From: Stromatinia cepivora
Lineage: Eukaryota > Ascomycota > Leotiomycetes > Helotiales > Sclerotiniaceae
Length of the DNA: 64,000 bases
Direction: 5' to 3'
NCBI GenBank assembly: GCA_014898415.1
Contig: RCTD01000002.1
Coordinates: 2,232,001 to 2,296,000 of the forward strand
Under the pieces are notes generated by a model, which ran no database searches, was not told the DNA's origin, and was given only the letters and a program-made list of their open reading frames with translations. Made by a program: the position numbers and the translations under genes. Positions 46,235 through 58,681 of this stretch are shown here, piece by piece; positions within the stretch are counted from its first letter, which is position 1, and each line of letters opens with the position of its first letter.

Positions 46235-46477
46235 TCATATAGGGAAGTAGTAGACAGGATACATCACGCGTCCCCATCCACCGTCATCTGCAGTGTGGGG
46301 ATTATGTGGGAAGGCCATGGAGCGGAGACAGCACAACTTCTCTTGCGGCAGTCTCCACGTCTTTATGATAAGGATGTGTTGAGAGAGACGTTGGAGTTGG
46401 TGCGGGAGAGAGGCGGGAGGGATTTTTTGCATGTGGTTTATGGGCCTAAAGCTCCGGGTGATCGTGGGGTGGTTTGA
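46235..46477 (+). pseudogene. 5'-truncated fragment of the local unknown family (copy 3)
   Basis: An open frame without an ATG starts just after TTTGCAG (a possible acceptor) at about 46230 and stops with TGA at 46477. It aligns with the C-terminal two thirds of copy 1: REVVDRIHH for LSRNIVSSIHN, GIMWEG for EVMWML, AQLLLRQ for APQLLYVY, then LVRERGGRDFLHVVYGPKAP for SWQNRERGDYMHVTYKAGPS. The N-terminal third (the ILVKF and EAVEIE parts) was not found upstream on this strand. It is either the last exon of a gene whose first exon I cannot see or a truncated copy. It lies in the opposite orientation to copies 1 and 2. Confidence 0.5.
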
Positions 46478-47270
46478 TGTAGTTTAGCTTTATGGTTTTA
46501 GGTGCTGGCTATCTACAGAGATGTAAGAACGAAATGAATAGTAATGTGGATCTAGAAAAGAAAATAAAGATTCCTGGTCCGAGCAGAAAGAATGAAACGC
46601 ATGGAATGATTCAATGGTTTTTTAAATGACTCTCCTCAATATCTGCATCTTAATCCAACAACCGTGATCTCTTAGGTCTACAAACCCCATGATTTCCTCA
46701 AACGCTAAATCCTGACTCGAATATTGAGATGATCATCTCAGGAACTCATGAGACTATAGCCCAAAGAGAAACGATATAGTACTCCGGCTAGAGGAGACTT
46801 ACATGATCCATCTATGATAAGTGCGATCGATATAACGAGACTTTTATCCATACAAGTGTCAATCACTTGAGACTTCAAGGGAGACATCGAAGTATAAAAT
46901 AAAAACAATGGCTTTGGGCGTGAGTATTGAAAGTGATTGTAGATGTGTCGAGTTTGCGAAAGATGTATTTAGGAATTGATGACACGAATGATTTTCTCAC
47001 TGAGTTTCAGTCTCTACAAAGAAGTGTCTTGCCCATGGATATATCCAAAGTGGGGTTCTAGTTTTCTTTCTGTGTAGTCGCTATCACATAAGGTAGGCCA
47101 TGGTAGAGGAAAGAATCACTAATATTCCATATTTGTCTAAGTCAGTTGACTTGGCTCTTTCTCTAAGAAAAATTTCGTATTCTGAACGTAAGATAAAATT
47201 GAAAACATTAATCTACCAACGCCATTAACCCCCCCCAATTTATTACCGACCCAGAAATAAAACATTACAT
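46478..47270. other. Spacer downstream of the MFS transporter gene
   Basis: No gene is supported. A C-run (CCCCCCC) lies near 47230. Confidence 0.35.
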
Positions 47271-49530
47271 TCATCTCAAACCCAAAAGAGCTAGGAGATC
47301 ATGCTTGTGAAAGAACGCACGATTCCGCTTCCCAAAAATATCTAGAAACAACAATTAGTAAATCTCCGGGTATGGTAATAGATGGTACTTTGTGTCTCTA
47401 TCAAGGGAGCGGAAATAGAACTTACACATTGGAACACTTAATAAACAAACGCCCACCTGAATACTTGAAACAATCATAAAAGTGTTATAGACGCCATTTT
47501 TGACAAGCCAGCCATATCCACTCCATGTGAGGCCAAAACTGAAGAAGTTCTTGAATATCAGAAGGCAAGTGAATGCTTCGATGGCAATGTCCCCTGCTTC
47601 AATGTCAACAATCATGCATAACAAACTGGTGGGGGTCAGTAGAAAAAGGGAAAACGAACTATGAGCATCAATAATGTAGAGAGAACTAGGCACATTAGTT
47701 TACTTTCCCAATCCCGAAACACGGTAAAACCAAGCTTACCTAGCCACAGCTCCAATAACCATTCCCATAACCTCTAGCCCAAAGAAGAAAACCGGCCAAA
47801 ACCAGCCAAAATCCACTGGTCTATTCGCCGTAATCCCAAATCCATAGAGCCCCGCGCATCCGAATATAAATTGCGGGATTACCAGTAAGATCCTGAATTC
47901 CGGCTCGTAAATGCCCTTGTTCTTTCTTGTCATATATTTGGCACTCCAGTCAGAAAGAATACCCGCGACAACAAATCCAAGAATTGCGCCAACGAAAGCA
48001 CCCGTATAGGCATAGCCGGTTTTGACTTCATCCCAGAACAGAGGTGGACCAAGGAAGATTGCCGCGAGAATTATGCCAATGAAGACGGTCCAGCCAATAA
48101 GGGTCCCTTGAATGAGGCAGGACCAGAAGATTGCGGGTTGAAAGAACAGAGGGAATGGCCGTAGACAAAGTTTCCAGAAACTTTCATCGGAGTAGCGACC
48201 ACTAAATGGCAAGAGCGTACTTTTGTAATTCGACTTAGCTTTGCCATATGAAGTGCAGTTTATTTTTGGTTTATCGTGTGGGGACGAGCTACCATTACTA
48301 TTTGCTATGATAGTGGTTTTTATTGTTTTCGGTCCTCGGAGCACTTGTTCTAATTCGTGGCCTGGTTTCAAGATGAATTGATCTAATTCGTCGCTAGATG
48401 CTAGATCAGTGTTCAAATGAAGAGGCCGTACATAGGCAGTCTCAGGTACCAAGAAAATCACGAGTGGCAGACAAACTCCAATGAAAATAGCAACAAAGTA
48501 GAATGACCATGGCCAGCCAATTGTGTGAGTTATTTTACCGACTAGAATTGGCGTGAAGAAACAGCCACCAAACACTGCAAGATTGGTTAAAGCCATACGT
48601 TTGCCACGTTCCTGTGTTCTAATATGAGCAAATCAACCAGTTTGATAGGGCTTTGATTCGTGTGCCCAACAATCCGGATTGCAGTCCATCAATAAGAGAC
48701 TTCTGAACAGTGAAATCGTCATGAATACTGAATTCATTGAAACAACCAAACATGTTCCAAAGATTCAAAGCTTGAAAGTCAATGGGATCGCAGTCCGGAA
48801 TATTGGACACGCTGGCTTTGATGACAGGCGTACTCACATGAACAAAATATATGTCACCAACAGTAACGTTTACCAACGCCTCGAAAGGAGCTGTTCCAAT
48901 TCCCTGAAAAATTCTTGCCCATAGTAAACTTGCATAAGATTTAGAAGCGCCTCCCCAAGCACTTGAGAAAATCAAGATGACAGTTCCCAGAAGGAATTGA
49001 TGTCTCTTACCCCATATTCTAGCCGAAGGTATGTAGAAGATACCAACAGCTCCAACGGCCATAAGATAGTATCCCGTAAGAAGCGCAATTTCGGTAAATG
49101 GTAGTCCGAAATGTAATGACAGGGTTAGGGTATTTGCGGCGAGGATAGGGCCCAGGCAGGTTGCGAATATCGAAACGAGTGAAAGGACGAGGAGGATAAC
49201 ATCGCGTTTCCACAATGGCCAATTCTATATGCCAATTAAATAATTAGTAAGAGGTATGTCTTCCCATCTTTAATGAGAAGGGATGAGAAGCCATACTAGA
49301 GGGTCCCTGGGGTCGTCGGTGGGTTGGGGAACGAGAATGATAGGAACGGGGCCCGATGTATCACATTTCAAGCCGGCAGACGCAGCACTTGCGACCTGAG
49401 GTCTTTCGGGGTCATCGAAATATCGGGTGGTGCCTGAAAATAATCAGTAACGAATGAATCTCTGACAAAGATATTAGAAGTCCTAACCAGGAACATGTTC
49501 CATTCTATCCTCTAATATAAGCATCCCCAT
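47271..49530 (-). CDS. Major facilitator superfamily transporter (DHA1-type drug:H+ antiporter-like)
   Basis: Six exons, 49530..49488, 49433..49297, 49224..48838, 48611..47740, 47625..47426 and 47341..47271, give 569 residues. All phases agree. The joins read EHVPG|TTRYFDDPERPQ, DDPRDPL|NWPLWKRD, GDIYFVH|ERGKRMALTN, GAVA|SLLCMIVD and SVPMY|IFGKRNRAFF. The loop after helix 2 is reduced to ARIWGKRHQFLLG, and FVHERGKRMALTN is the conserved loop of fungal MFS drug transporters after helix 5. The pattern is two six-helix halves around a hydrophilic loop (about residues 265-340). The N-terminal DDPRDPLNWPLWKR is typical of fungal DHA1-like members. Substrate cannot be inferred. The fifth intron, if retained, adds about 20 codons and then a stop, truncating the C-terminus. 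Confidence 0.9.
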
Positions 49531-50814
49531 CTTGATAGACAAGGGAGCTCTCCTTTGCTGGAATGTGGCTCTAGCTGGGAAATAATTATGATTGTTGCGC
49601 TGCGTGATAGGATACCCTTCATCTCACTCTCGCGATATTTTGTTATCCATATCTATCGTCTTTGTAGTTTGGTGTTCTTTTCGATGAGGCTGAAATTGGA
49701 AGTACGACAATACGATAATACCTCTAGTAACATTGGAAGGCTTATAAGAGGCTAGTGCTGTGGCTAAACACCTCGGCTAACTTCAAATGGTTCAGATCAG
49801 CCAATAACAGGGTCAAAATAATGTTGCGGGGAGGCCTTGAACTATATCCAAGAGACAAATTGCAAGAGAGTAAAAAGATCAAAACAAGAAAAGAATTCGA
49901 ATAGTTATCACGATAACTGTGGATTTCCTACTACACCTATGAACAGAAACATTTCCGCCAGGAGCAAGCAGCCGCCGGAGGTTGAAATGAGACCTTAGCA
50001 AATGTCTGTTGTGATTCAGATTCAGATTTAGACTTGTCGCATTGACTTATTACCACTATAATTTTTCATACACTTGTTGATCCCAATTGGAAAACTATCT
50101 AATACAGATGGGCCCTTGTAGAATGGTATTGATTTTAAACCCAATGTTGTACTCAGGTACCATTCCATAGCTAGGTACCTAGGTACCTAGGTATGTTACG
50201 GTAATCTCTCCTTTCTTACCATTTTATATGTTACAGATTTTCCCTTTTTACCTCTCCGCGATTACATTATAGGGGAATGTAAATTAGAACTACTTTAAAT
50301 TTCAAAAACACTCGTGATACCACCTGCTTGCATATGATTTTTTTTTAAACTTCATATAAACCTTAATCAAATATGAACCTTAAAAGATGGCAGGAACTTT
50401 TGTAATTGAAACTTCAATTGAGATCGCGTCTTCTGAATTCTCCGTGTATTCTTCTTATAGTAGAGATCAACTAATAATGGTGAGTTGTCTAGGTAGGTAG
50501 TGGGTTCTACTGTGATATTTTGGGATTGTTGTACAGAACTAACAGGGTGCTGTGCCAATAGTATCCTATTATTCCCAGAACCTATCGGGTTGACCAGTTG
50601 AAATGCGAACTGCAGATCGCCATGAAATATGGTGGCTTATATGGCTTGATTTTATTTAAACCTGAATGGTACCTCCTATTCAAAGAGTGAAATTGTTTCA
50701 CGAAATCATCCAACTTTTCATTCACTCACCTGATTACTCGATTGAACATTGAACATCAATTCTTGTTTACTCTCAAGTCACTCACCAACTCATCAACCCA
50801 CACTACTCGAAAAT
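49531..50814. other. Divergent upstream region between MFS transporter and CFEM gene
   Basis: This holds the promoters of both genes. A near-palindromic CTAGGTACCTAGGTACCTAGG array lies at 50168-50193. No other gene is supported. Confidence 0.4.
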
Positions 50815-51497
50815 ATGAAGACCATTTCCATCGTTGCTATCACCGCAGTGCTCGCAGGTCTCATCTCGGCACAGAATGGACTCCCAACTTGTGCAGTAAG
50901 TTCGAATAAGCTTTTCTACCCATCGTTATACAAATCACCGCTATCTGTGGTTCGGCCGTGTGTCAACCTAGTCAAGCTGTTGTGCGGCATATGCAAGCCT
51001 GCTAATACCAATATTCCATGTAGCAATCGTGTGTGACGAGGTACACGTCCGGGTCTGAGATCGCTGGCTGCACGAACCTCGATGTTGCCTGCATCTGTTC
51101 GAATTCCTCGTTTTTGAGTGGCATCGCGTGCTGTTTGGCGGACGCCTGTGAGGCGGCGGATGAGGCGACTGCGGTTGCTTATGCTCAGAATCTATGTAGG
51201 ACTGCTGGCGTAACCAATCTGCCATCTGCGGTCTCGTGCACCTCGACTGCTAGCTCAACCGCCTCGGACACAGCAAGTAGTGCGACTGGAGTATCCTCCA
51301 CGACAACTTCAGGCTCAGCGCACGCAACAACTACATCTGGTACGAGCACAGCTTCGGGCGCCGGCGTAAGTGGATCAACAACTGGAACATCGTCTTCCGC
51401 GTCAGCTTCTGCCACAGATAACGCAGGGCTTCAGAAGGAGATCGGTGGAGCTGCATTGTTTGGTGGATTAGCAGCAGCAATGATTGGGCTGTTGTGA
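50815..51497 (+). CDS. CFEM-domain protein, secreted and probably GPI-anchored
   Basis: Exons 50815..50895 and 51024..51497 give 184 residues. The GTAAGT donor and TAG acceptor join LPTCA to QSCVTRYTSGSE. A signal peptide covers about residues 1-19 (MKTISIVAITAVLAGLISAQ). The CFEM domain follows, with CAQSC, GCTNLDVACICS, CCLADAC and NLC. The Asp of NLDVACIC is at the position used for haem binding in characterised CFEM proteins. One extra cysteine is present in CC. A Ser/Thr-rich region (about 100-155) and a hydrophobic C-terminus preceded by small residues (ATDNAGLQKE...) fit a GPI signal. CFEM proteins serve as cell-wall components, haem/iron scavengers or host-interaction proteins; which applies here cannot be read from sequence. 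Confidence 0.9.
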
Positions 51498-54400
51498 TAG
51501 ATTGCACGGCTTATGATAAAGGGGGGTGGTTGGGATTGCTTCTGAATCTGCAACATGATACTCCGTAGATTGGGGTCAAATCTAGGTTTGTGGAGCAAAT
51601 TTGCATGGTTGTAATAATTACTTGGAACCTGAGGTCAAAAGCACTTACTTTCTGGGAGACAACTGGGGCTTTTCAAGGATAGGAAGAATACCGGAGAATT
51701 AGTTCACTTCTACTCTACACATAATACAGAGTACATTATCATTCTACTAAAAGCTGAATATATTAGTCATAGTTTTGTCAATCCGTCCAAAAAAAAAAAA
51801 AGGGTTGACTAAGTCCTTCAAGGTTCTCGAAACATGATTGCGGGGACAGCGAACATCCAAATTATGCAGGAATAAAAGGCTACAAGCCTATGCATGGATC
51901 GATCATAATCTACCCGGAGCTTTTCCGATCTAAACTCTTGCGTAAGAATTTATTTCTTACTTCGACCCCCGGAGGATTTCGTATGCATCTTGCAGGGCTG
52001 GGAACTAAGTTCTTTAACCAAGCCGGCGGGTCCAAAATATCAGTTCATAAAATCATTCGAACGACTCATCCGCCTCCGCTGAAATGACCACATTGAGCTA
52101 GGGACATCGTCTTCGAAGCTTGCATAATGTCTAGACCTGGGGAAATAACACGGGACCTATAACTTTAATTTCGCACAAGGCATATTGAAGAACGTGTATC
52201 ATTCTAATACTGCTTAACCGCGGGAAGGTAATACCAATACGCCCCATTCACAAGCAGCTGTCAAAGTCCTTGTGTCGTATAGATGAAATCCCGATAATCG
52301 CAAGATTTGATCGTACTGGGGTTAGATTGGTACGTCAGATGTCCCCTGGATTCCCGACTGCCGGCTTTAAATTTGAAGGTAGTAGGTAGTAGGTAGTGCG
52401 TGCTGAGAGACTGGGACTGTACTTAAGTCACTGTATTCGAATACGGAGTATGGTGCGTACATATCGGACGGAGATTTCGCTTTGACCTGTTCTATAAATC
52501 CATGAGCAAACTTGATGTAGTTTCAGCTTGGACCTCTTTTTCCAACGGTGAGATGAAGCAACGCAAAATAATTAAGTGTCACCGATGGAAATTCTAAAGC
52601 GTTCGTTTGGTTGTTTCGCTTCTTAGGTCTTCTTCTTAGGTCTTCTTCTTAGGTCTTCTGTCTTCTTAGGTCTTCTGTATCTATTGAATATTGAACATTG
52701 AACATTGAATATTTTAAATATTATCGAACGTGACCTTGAGCCTGTTTCGGATTTTATCATTTGCACTTGGAAAATAAGAATTTTGAGGGTAATTTATCGT
52801 ACATTTACTTCTTCCCTTGGCATCTCTTGTCCCAAAGATATTACTAGCAAGTAAGACATCAACCGCCCCATGCCCCCCCATGCATGAAATCTGGTCCCAC
52901 AACCCCTCCTTGAACTTTTGCGACTACTCTGTATGTCAAACTTTTTGACTGGCTCCGATAGTGCTTGCCGTCGAGCTTTTTACATGGGTGGCTGGATTTC
53001 TTGGGTCTCGGGGTGGAAATAGATAGGATTCATAGGGCACAGACTTGTTTGCATTGAGAAAGTAATTGCTTTTTCCCGTCAATATCTCTGTTTCCGCTCA
53101 TCAAACTTGATGTATGAGATCTGAGAAGATCATATATTGAAGAGTTGTGGGAAAGAGGAGATTTTGGCGAGATAAGATAGGGATGGCTTTAGATAATCTT
53201 ACAATGAGACGGCATATATTCATTCAGTCTACAATCCGACAAGTACGTACTATATGAATAATCTTTGATTTTGAATATCCTCGTAGGGTAAAAAAGTTTA
53301 TATTCAGTATCAGGTATTATTAGTTATGTTGTCTAGGGTACCGTATCTGTCTAGGATATCTGCCATTGAAAGGATTCTTTGAACATCTAGATAATTGAGG
53401 CTAAAATGACATTCCAGCTCTCTGAGGGAGATGAAGGACAATCCAACTAACTTTTTTTAGACGTATGCGGAAGGTATTACATTAGATGCTTTTAACAATA
53501 TGAATATCATATCATATACTAGATAGTTCAGTTCTTAAATCATTCTAGCTCTTTCAGCCCTTTTAAGACTTCCGATAATAGTAAGATAAAATAATCTAAT
53601 GATATATTGATATATTGATCTTCGAGCAATATTATTTCTTCTATTCAATATGCCTTTTTCAAACCTTCCCCCATACCGGTATATATTACACCAAATTGTT
53701 ATTATTTTTTGAGGAATTGACTTATTGACATGGTACAATACCGGGATCATTAGACCAAATGATCACGGACCTTGCGCTACCTTATTTTTTTTTTCAACGC
53801 ATGTCACAGACACACGCACCTCATCTTTCCGACTTTCACCCAAAAAATTCCTAAAAGTGCTTCACACAACACTGAACCAGTGAATTCATCTAACAGACAC
53901 GATCCAAGTCTCTCACGGGCATGTCTGTGCCCACAATCGATAAATGATCCACATTTGAACAGCTTCACGGACTATGGTAGGTGCTAATTCCAAAGGTTGC
54001 GTTTGCTGCCAGAAAAAATGGCCCTGCTACGCTCGTCCGTCCGGTACCGTGCTTGCTATATCTCTTTTCCCTTTGGATGTTTGGGTATGCGGCGCACCAT
54101 GGGTTACGGGTATGAAGCTTTGATTCTATTGATATCCCGAGCCCACCCCGCTGGCAGCCCATATCATCCATTGGCACCCGCAACTTTACAGTAGGTGTAC
54201 TCTCTTCCCTCTTTTGGCTCTCGCAATTTGCATCTCTTGTGTAAAGGTTACATCACTACAGTTGTACCCAAGATCTCACAGTCATCCATTCGATCTGTCT
54301 CTGCTCTGACGCCATTTTGACATTGGTGGCCAGAGCTCTCTCTTACTTTTCCCATTAATTAAAACTTCCCGCGAGACCTTCGATTTTTTCATGCCCTGTT

Positions 54401-54708
54401 GCTTTTTTTTCAAGCAGTATTACAGGGAAGGTTCGGGTGGAATATCCACATTGTCTTGTCAATATATTTCAGCCTCAAAAAGTTTCGGCATATTGGATAT
54501 ATAAAGGCATGAGGATTCTCCCTGACTCGTACTCATCAGATATCGACCTCACATCCCTATCTCAACTCGAGCCTCATCTTGAAGCTTTACCTCACATCAC
54601 TTCCCTCTCCGGACCCACACAGTACGCACACTATCTACACCTCAACGCCATTGCCATGCTAACTTATCCTCAAGTCCATCTTCTATATACACCATTCTCG
54701 CCAACAAA
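51498..54708. other. Gene-free stretch
   Basis: No gene is supported over 3.2 kb. Tandem TCTTCTTAGG-type copies lie at 52620-52678, followed by ATTGAATATTGAACATTGAACATTGAATATT-like copies to about 52712. An A-run of 13 lies near 51790. Confidence 0.4.
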
Positions 54709-54870
54709 ATGTGTGAATACACACGGAACTACTACATCTACACTTCATGTGTTGACCCTGGGGCTCACTACTTCTCGACCTCCATCGATGGCAGCAAAGA
54801 CCGACAATGTGCAAAGGGTCCCCATGAACGATACATTGTCGTGCCCGGGCAGTGCCCCTTGTGCTCATGA
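54709..54870 (+). CDS. Small cysteine-containing protein, 53 residues
   Basis: An ATG at 54709 opens 53 codons to TGA at 54868-54870. The peptide begins MCEYTRNYYIYTSC, continues DPGAHYFSTSIDG and ends KGPHERYIVVPGQCPLCS. It has five cysteines (2, 14, 34, 49, 52), including a C-terminal CPxC-like CPLC pair, and no signal peptide. The frame is clearly more protein-like than the overlapping longer frame (54437-54877), which it crosses in another phase. I recall similar small proteins of unknown function in filamentous ascomycetes but cannot name a family. A zinc-binding role for the cysteines is possible and unproven. Confidence 0.5.
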   Translation: MCEYTRNYYIYTSCVDPGAHYFSTSIDGSKDRQCAKGPHERYIVVPGQCPLCS

Positions 54871-56566
54871 AGACTAACTTCATCACGGAACCCCGACGAG
54901 TCGTCAGGAGTTTCAACACATTACATTCGACTCTACGTATCGCAATTAGCAGTTTCACTTCGCAATTGACCTTACACCAATATCCATAACCTCTACAACA
55001 CACAGCAGGATTCTGGACAATCTTTTCCGGCAACATTAGCCGGGGCATCGTCATAGCTCTTTTAGTGAATCGGTGCATTTCTTTCTTGGGTGAGCTTTTT
55101 CTGAGCGGGGTGTTCGGGAAAAAGGCATGGAATGGGTTCCATTTGGATATTAGGGATATACATCTATCACCCAAGGAGTTTTCATTGGTCGTCTCATTTT
55201 CTCTTTCTTTTTATCGTTAACGGCCAAAAAAATCAAGGAAAGGGCGGATCTCGGGATATGCAAAAGCAAGGGATGAAGGAGTAATTTAGCGATCAACGAC
55301 ATGGAATTTTCTCTTATTGGATATGGGCAAGGCATGGTTTCACTTTCGGGGTATACACAGAACACACATTTCTGGCTTCAACAAGTCTCGGACTATTTTC
55401 AAATATAAATTTTATACGTTCAGCTTGTTTCATTCTCCGCTTATTTCCGGGGAAGCTGATCTCCAAGTGTCCGAATCCGGCGGGTGAGATTTGCTTTTGA
55501 TAGATCTAATCGAGTACCTTACATTAGTGCCCGTATATGTGGCTGCCTATTATACAGCATGGTTTCTTTTAAAGGGACGACGATCTTGAACATACGAATA
55601 TTATACCGTGCTTATATCTGATGGCATGAAAAGCAGAGCGGGAGGATCAAGAAGATATGTCAGTGCTCATACGGATAACATTTACAAACCCCAAAGAAGG
55701 AATGAACGAGTCGTGATATCTCGTTTCCTGTCTCCGTCGTACGATGAGATAAGTATCGGCTGTTTTACATGACATAGATACGAAGCTTTGGCAGCCTCCT
55801 GGACCTAGCTTCTTCTTTTTAGCGTAAGCTACATGTAAGCTCAACATGAAGGATTCATAGATATATATATAAGGCTTGGATTTCATTGGATAAGTGGCTT
55901 GGGATTTAATTGACCAATATGTATCGAGATCCGAAAGTAAACAATATTTGCTTTTTTTTAAAACACGGCGGTGCTATTGGTAGTATCAAGTGTCAAGTTA
56001 TCAAGTATCAAATGTGTTTCTCAGCTGAAATCTGAATATGACTAATCGGATACATATAATATTCATAAGCAGATAATTCTTTAGCCATGGATTCGGGATG
56101 ACGAGGCGGGAGGCTGAAGAATGAACAGGGGATGGGCTCAGGCTCCCCCACCACTTTTTCGTTTTTTTGGTGGTGGGCGTGGGGCGGGGAGGGGGGAGGT
56201 CTCCGGATATCGTTTTGGAATCAAGAGGCTATCTGTAGGTAGGACAATTTCAATGTCTTTCGTTTCGCGGTGATGTTCGTCTTCTAGATTGTAGGTAGTG
56301 AACTATCGTGGCTTTTTAATATTCATGATATTCAAGACGTGCAATTGGGTGTGCACGGGGTTTTGCTCGTCCCAGTACCGTGTGTATGGAATTTTTCGAA
56401 ACGATATTGGGTTAATGCAAAAAGATACAGATGCGGGGCTTTGTAAATTATTGATTTATACATATGATCGGGCTCAAGTGTTCTTGCTTTAACCTCGGGT
56501 AAACTGGAACTAGAATTAGTGAGAAAAGTCACGGCTTCGCTTTACTTAGCTACCGGTTTGATGTAA
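54871..56566. other. Gene-free stretch
   Basis: No gene is supported. A GGGGCGGGGAGGGGGGAGG purine tract lies near 56180-56200. Confidence 0.4.
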
Positions 56567-56719
56567 CAGTACTCCGTGCTGCCAGAAAGTATAAAACTCC
56601 GAACGTTAAATTGGTGTTAGTAAAGGAAGGGAAACCTTGGAAATGGGGTGGTTTGACCAATAAGAACAGTTACTCCCTAGCGTTGTGAGTTTTATACTTT
56701 CTGGCAGCACGAGTACCTG
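56567..56719. mobile_element. MITE-like inverted-repeat element, 153 bp
   Basis: The left arm at 56567-56599 contains GTGCTGCCAGAAAGTATAAA, and the right arm at 56687-56719 contains TTTATACTTTCTGGCAGCAC. The arms are 33 bp and near-perfect reverse complements, differing by two single-base insertions near the outer end. The 87-bp centre has no coding frame. The size and non-coding centre fit a miniature inverted-repeat element or a long hairpin. No clear target-site duplication was seen at the edges. Confidence 0.6.
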
Positions 56720-58681
56720 TCAATACTTTCTCACCATCTGCTCGAGTCGAAACATACGACTATTTCAAAATAACGTGCATGACCTCATTGGAGCGCATGT
56801 AACCATAACACCTATATGGTTCATGATTGCACCGATGCCAATGCACAGACTATTAAAAGGGAGTACTTCTCCCGGGTATTGATCAGAAGAGGCGAGTCCG
56901 CGAAGGAAAGGTTGTAAGACAGATTAATGATCGGTCCCTTTCAAGACAGCTAGGGAAAGATACTTCCAAACTTTGTTCAAACACTACCCACCGCGTTTTT
57001 TTTACACTACCGGGTCCTCTAGTTAGGGACAACGTCTGTGCAGTAGCATGAAGAGAAAACTTAAAAGAGCCGACGAGGTATCGGTTACAATTCCCATATT
57101 TTAACCCGGCAAACTTTCCGGTCATAGAAATTGGGCTGAAATGCTAAGTTTTTTAATATACGAACAAGTCCGAAACTAGGAAAGGTAAAACGAATGGTTT
57201 GGTTGCTTTGACATCGGCACATACCATCAAGTTAAACTTGGCAACCGATGGATCCAAACCATCCAGGATTCAATATGGACGTTCAAACTTCAAGTGCATT
57301 TAGCCTTCATGGTTTCAATACACAACGTCTAGTTTTTGCATACCTAGTCCTAAAGCTACAAGTGAGCAACGTCGGCAGAGCTAGTAAACTGCCATGTTAG
57401 TGTGATGCTAGATGTTTTGAGCGATGCTAGCTTTTGGAATCACGAGGCGTCCACTTACACTAGGAAACTTCAATTGAGCCCCAAGTGTGGACAGGCGGTC
57501 GGGAAGATAAAATGTCCTTGGAAGTATGCAGATTGGTTCCTACGGATGTGGACGACATACTATTTTAAGGTTCACCGTTCGCGGTGCTTCCCGGGGGTTT
57601 TCTTCGATGATCAGTCTTGGAGATATACCCTGGTGTCAGAATCATACGTTTGTGGCGTTCATATCAATGAAACGCAATGTCCAAAGTTGTTCCAATCAAA
57701 TCCAACCTTCACAAATATGATGATATCATCGTATGGAAAGGATTTGTCGGACTGCAATCCAATCTATTGAAAGTGTTGGAGCCATAGATAAAGCCCTAAT
57801 GGGACAGTATACAGGAGATAATTGCATTTAGAATCCATGAAGGTGAGACTTTGACGTTGAAGATCTGGTGGAGTACAGTTTGAGACAAGTAAACCGGAAA
57901 AAGAGAAGGGGGCTTGCATTTGCATCTTCTGTGGGGATTCAAGGTACGGGCTGCACTGCTATGCTTTCTATGGAAAAACGACAGTTGTCCTTCCTCGAGA
58001 ATATCATATCCAAGCTAAATCCTATACATTCAAAGCCACCCCATCTCCAATTTGTCAAATCAAAAGAAGAAAAACTAAAAGAGATGGGCTGAGCATTCTC
58101 AAGCTGACTTGCTACTCTTAGCGAGCCTGGCTGTGATGGTCAACAAATATCAGATCATGGGCTTTCACGCCAACAAGGTCATGTGTGTTATGTATCAAAC
58201 TAGGGCTTTCATTCCCTTCCCTCCCCTTCCCCTCCTTTTCTTTGCACTTAAAAATAAAAACAAAAAGAAAGAATTCTCTACAACTCCCGACTACAGAAAC
58301 GCCCCAACGCCCGTCTTTGCGCAAGGAAGCTAAAAAAAAGAAAAAAAAAGAAAAAAAATAAAATCGAGGTCAGCTGAGTTTCCTTCCCTACACAGCCAAA
58401 TCTTAACCTACCTTACCCAGCACAAAAGAAACATGAAATATACTAGATAGATCAAAATTTCTGCTTGTGGCTTCCAAACGGAAACAGTGAGGGGGGAATA
58501 TGGTGCTGCATTCCCTTTCCATCATTTCTTCATCCATTCCAAGGCTTTGCTTTACTTTACTTTTTGACGTTAGCTCCAGCACGCCATCTTTATCATAACC
58601 ATAATATGTCATCTAAAAACAGCCAGCCAACCAGCCAGTCAGTCAGCCAGCCAACCAACCGAATCGAGTTATGTTATCAAC
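56720..58681. other. Gene-free stretch
   Basis: No gene is supported. A 122-codon + strand frame at 57402-57770 lacks motifs, signal peptide and splice support. A-rich runs with G interruptions lie near 58330-58362. Confidence 0.35.

Noticed and set aside
47271..51497. MFS transporter plus CFEM protein as an iron/siderophore uptake pair
   Set aside because: They are divergent neighbours, but the transporter looks like a DHA1 drug-type member rather than a siderophore transporter, and no siderophore gene or ferric reductase is present.
54437..54877. 146-codon + strand frame as a gene
   Set aside because: Its second half is out of phase with a much more protein-like 53-codon frame, and its first half has no motif or leader.
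57402..57770. 122-codon + strand frame as a cysteine-containing protein
   Set aside because: No signal peptide, no splice signals and no conserved pattern. Cysteine spacing looks random.
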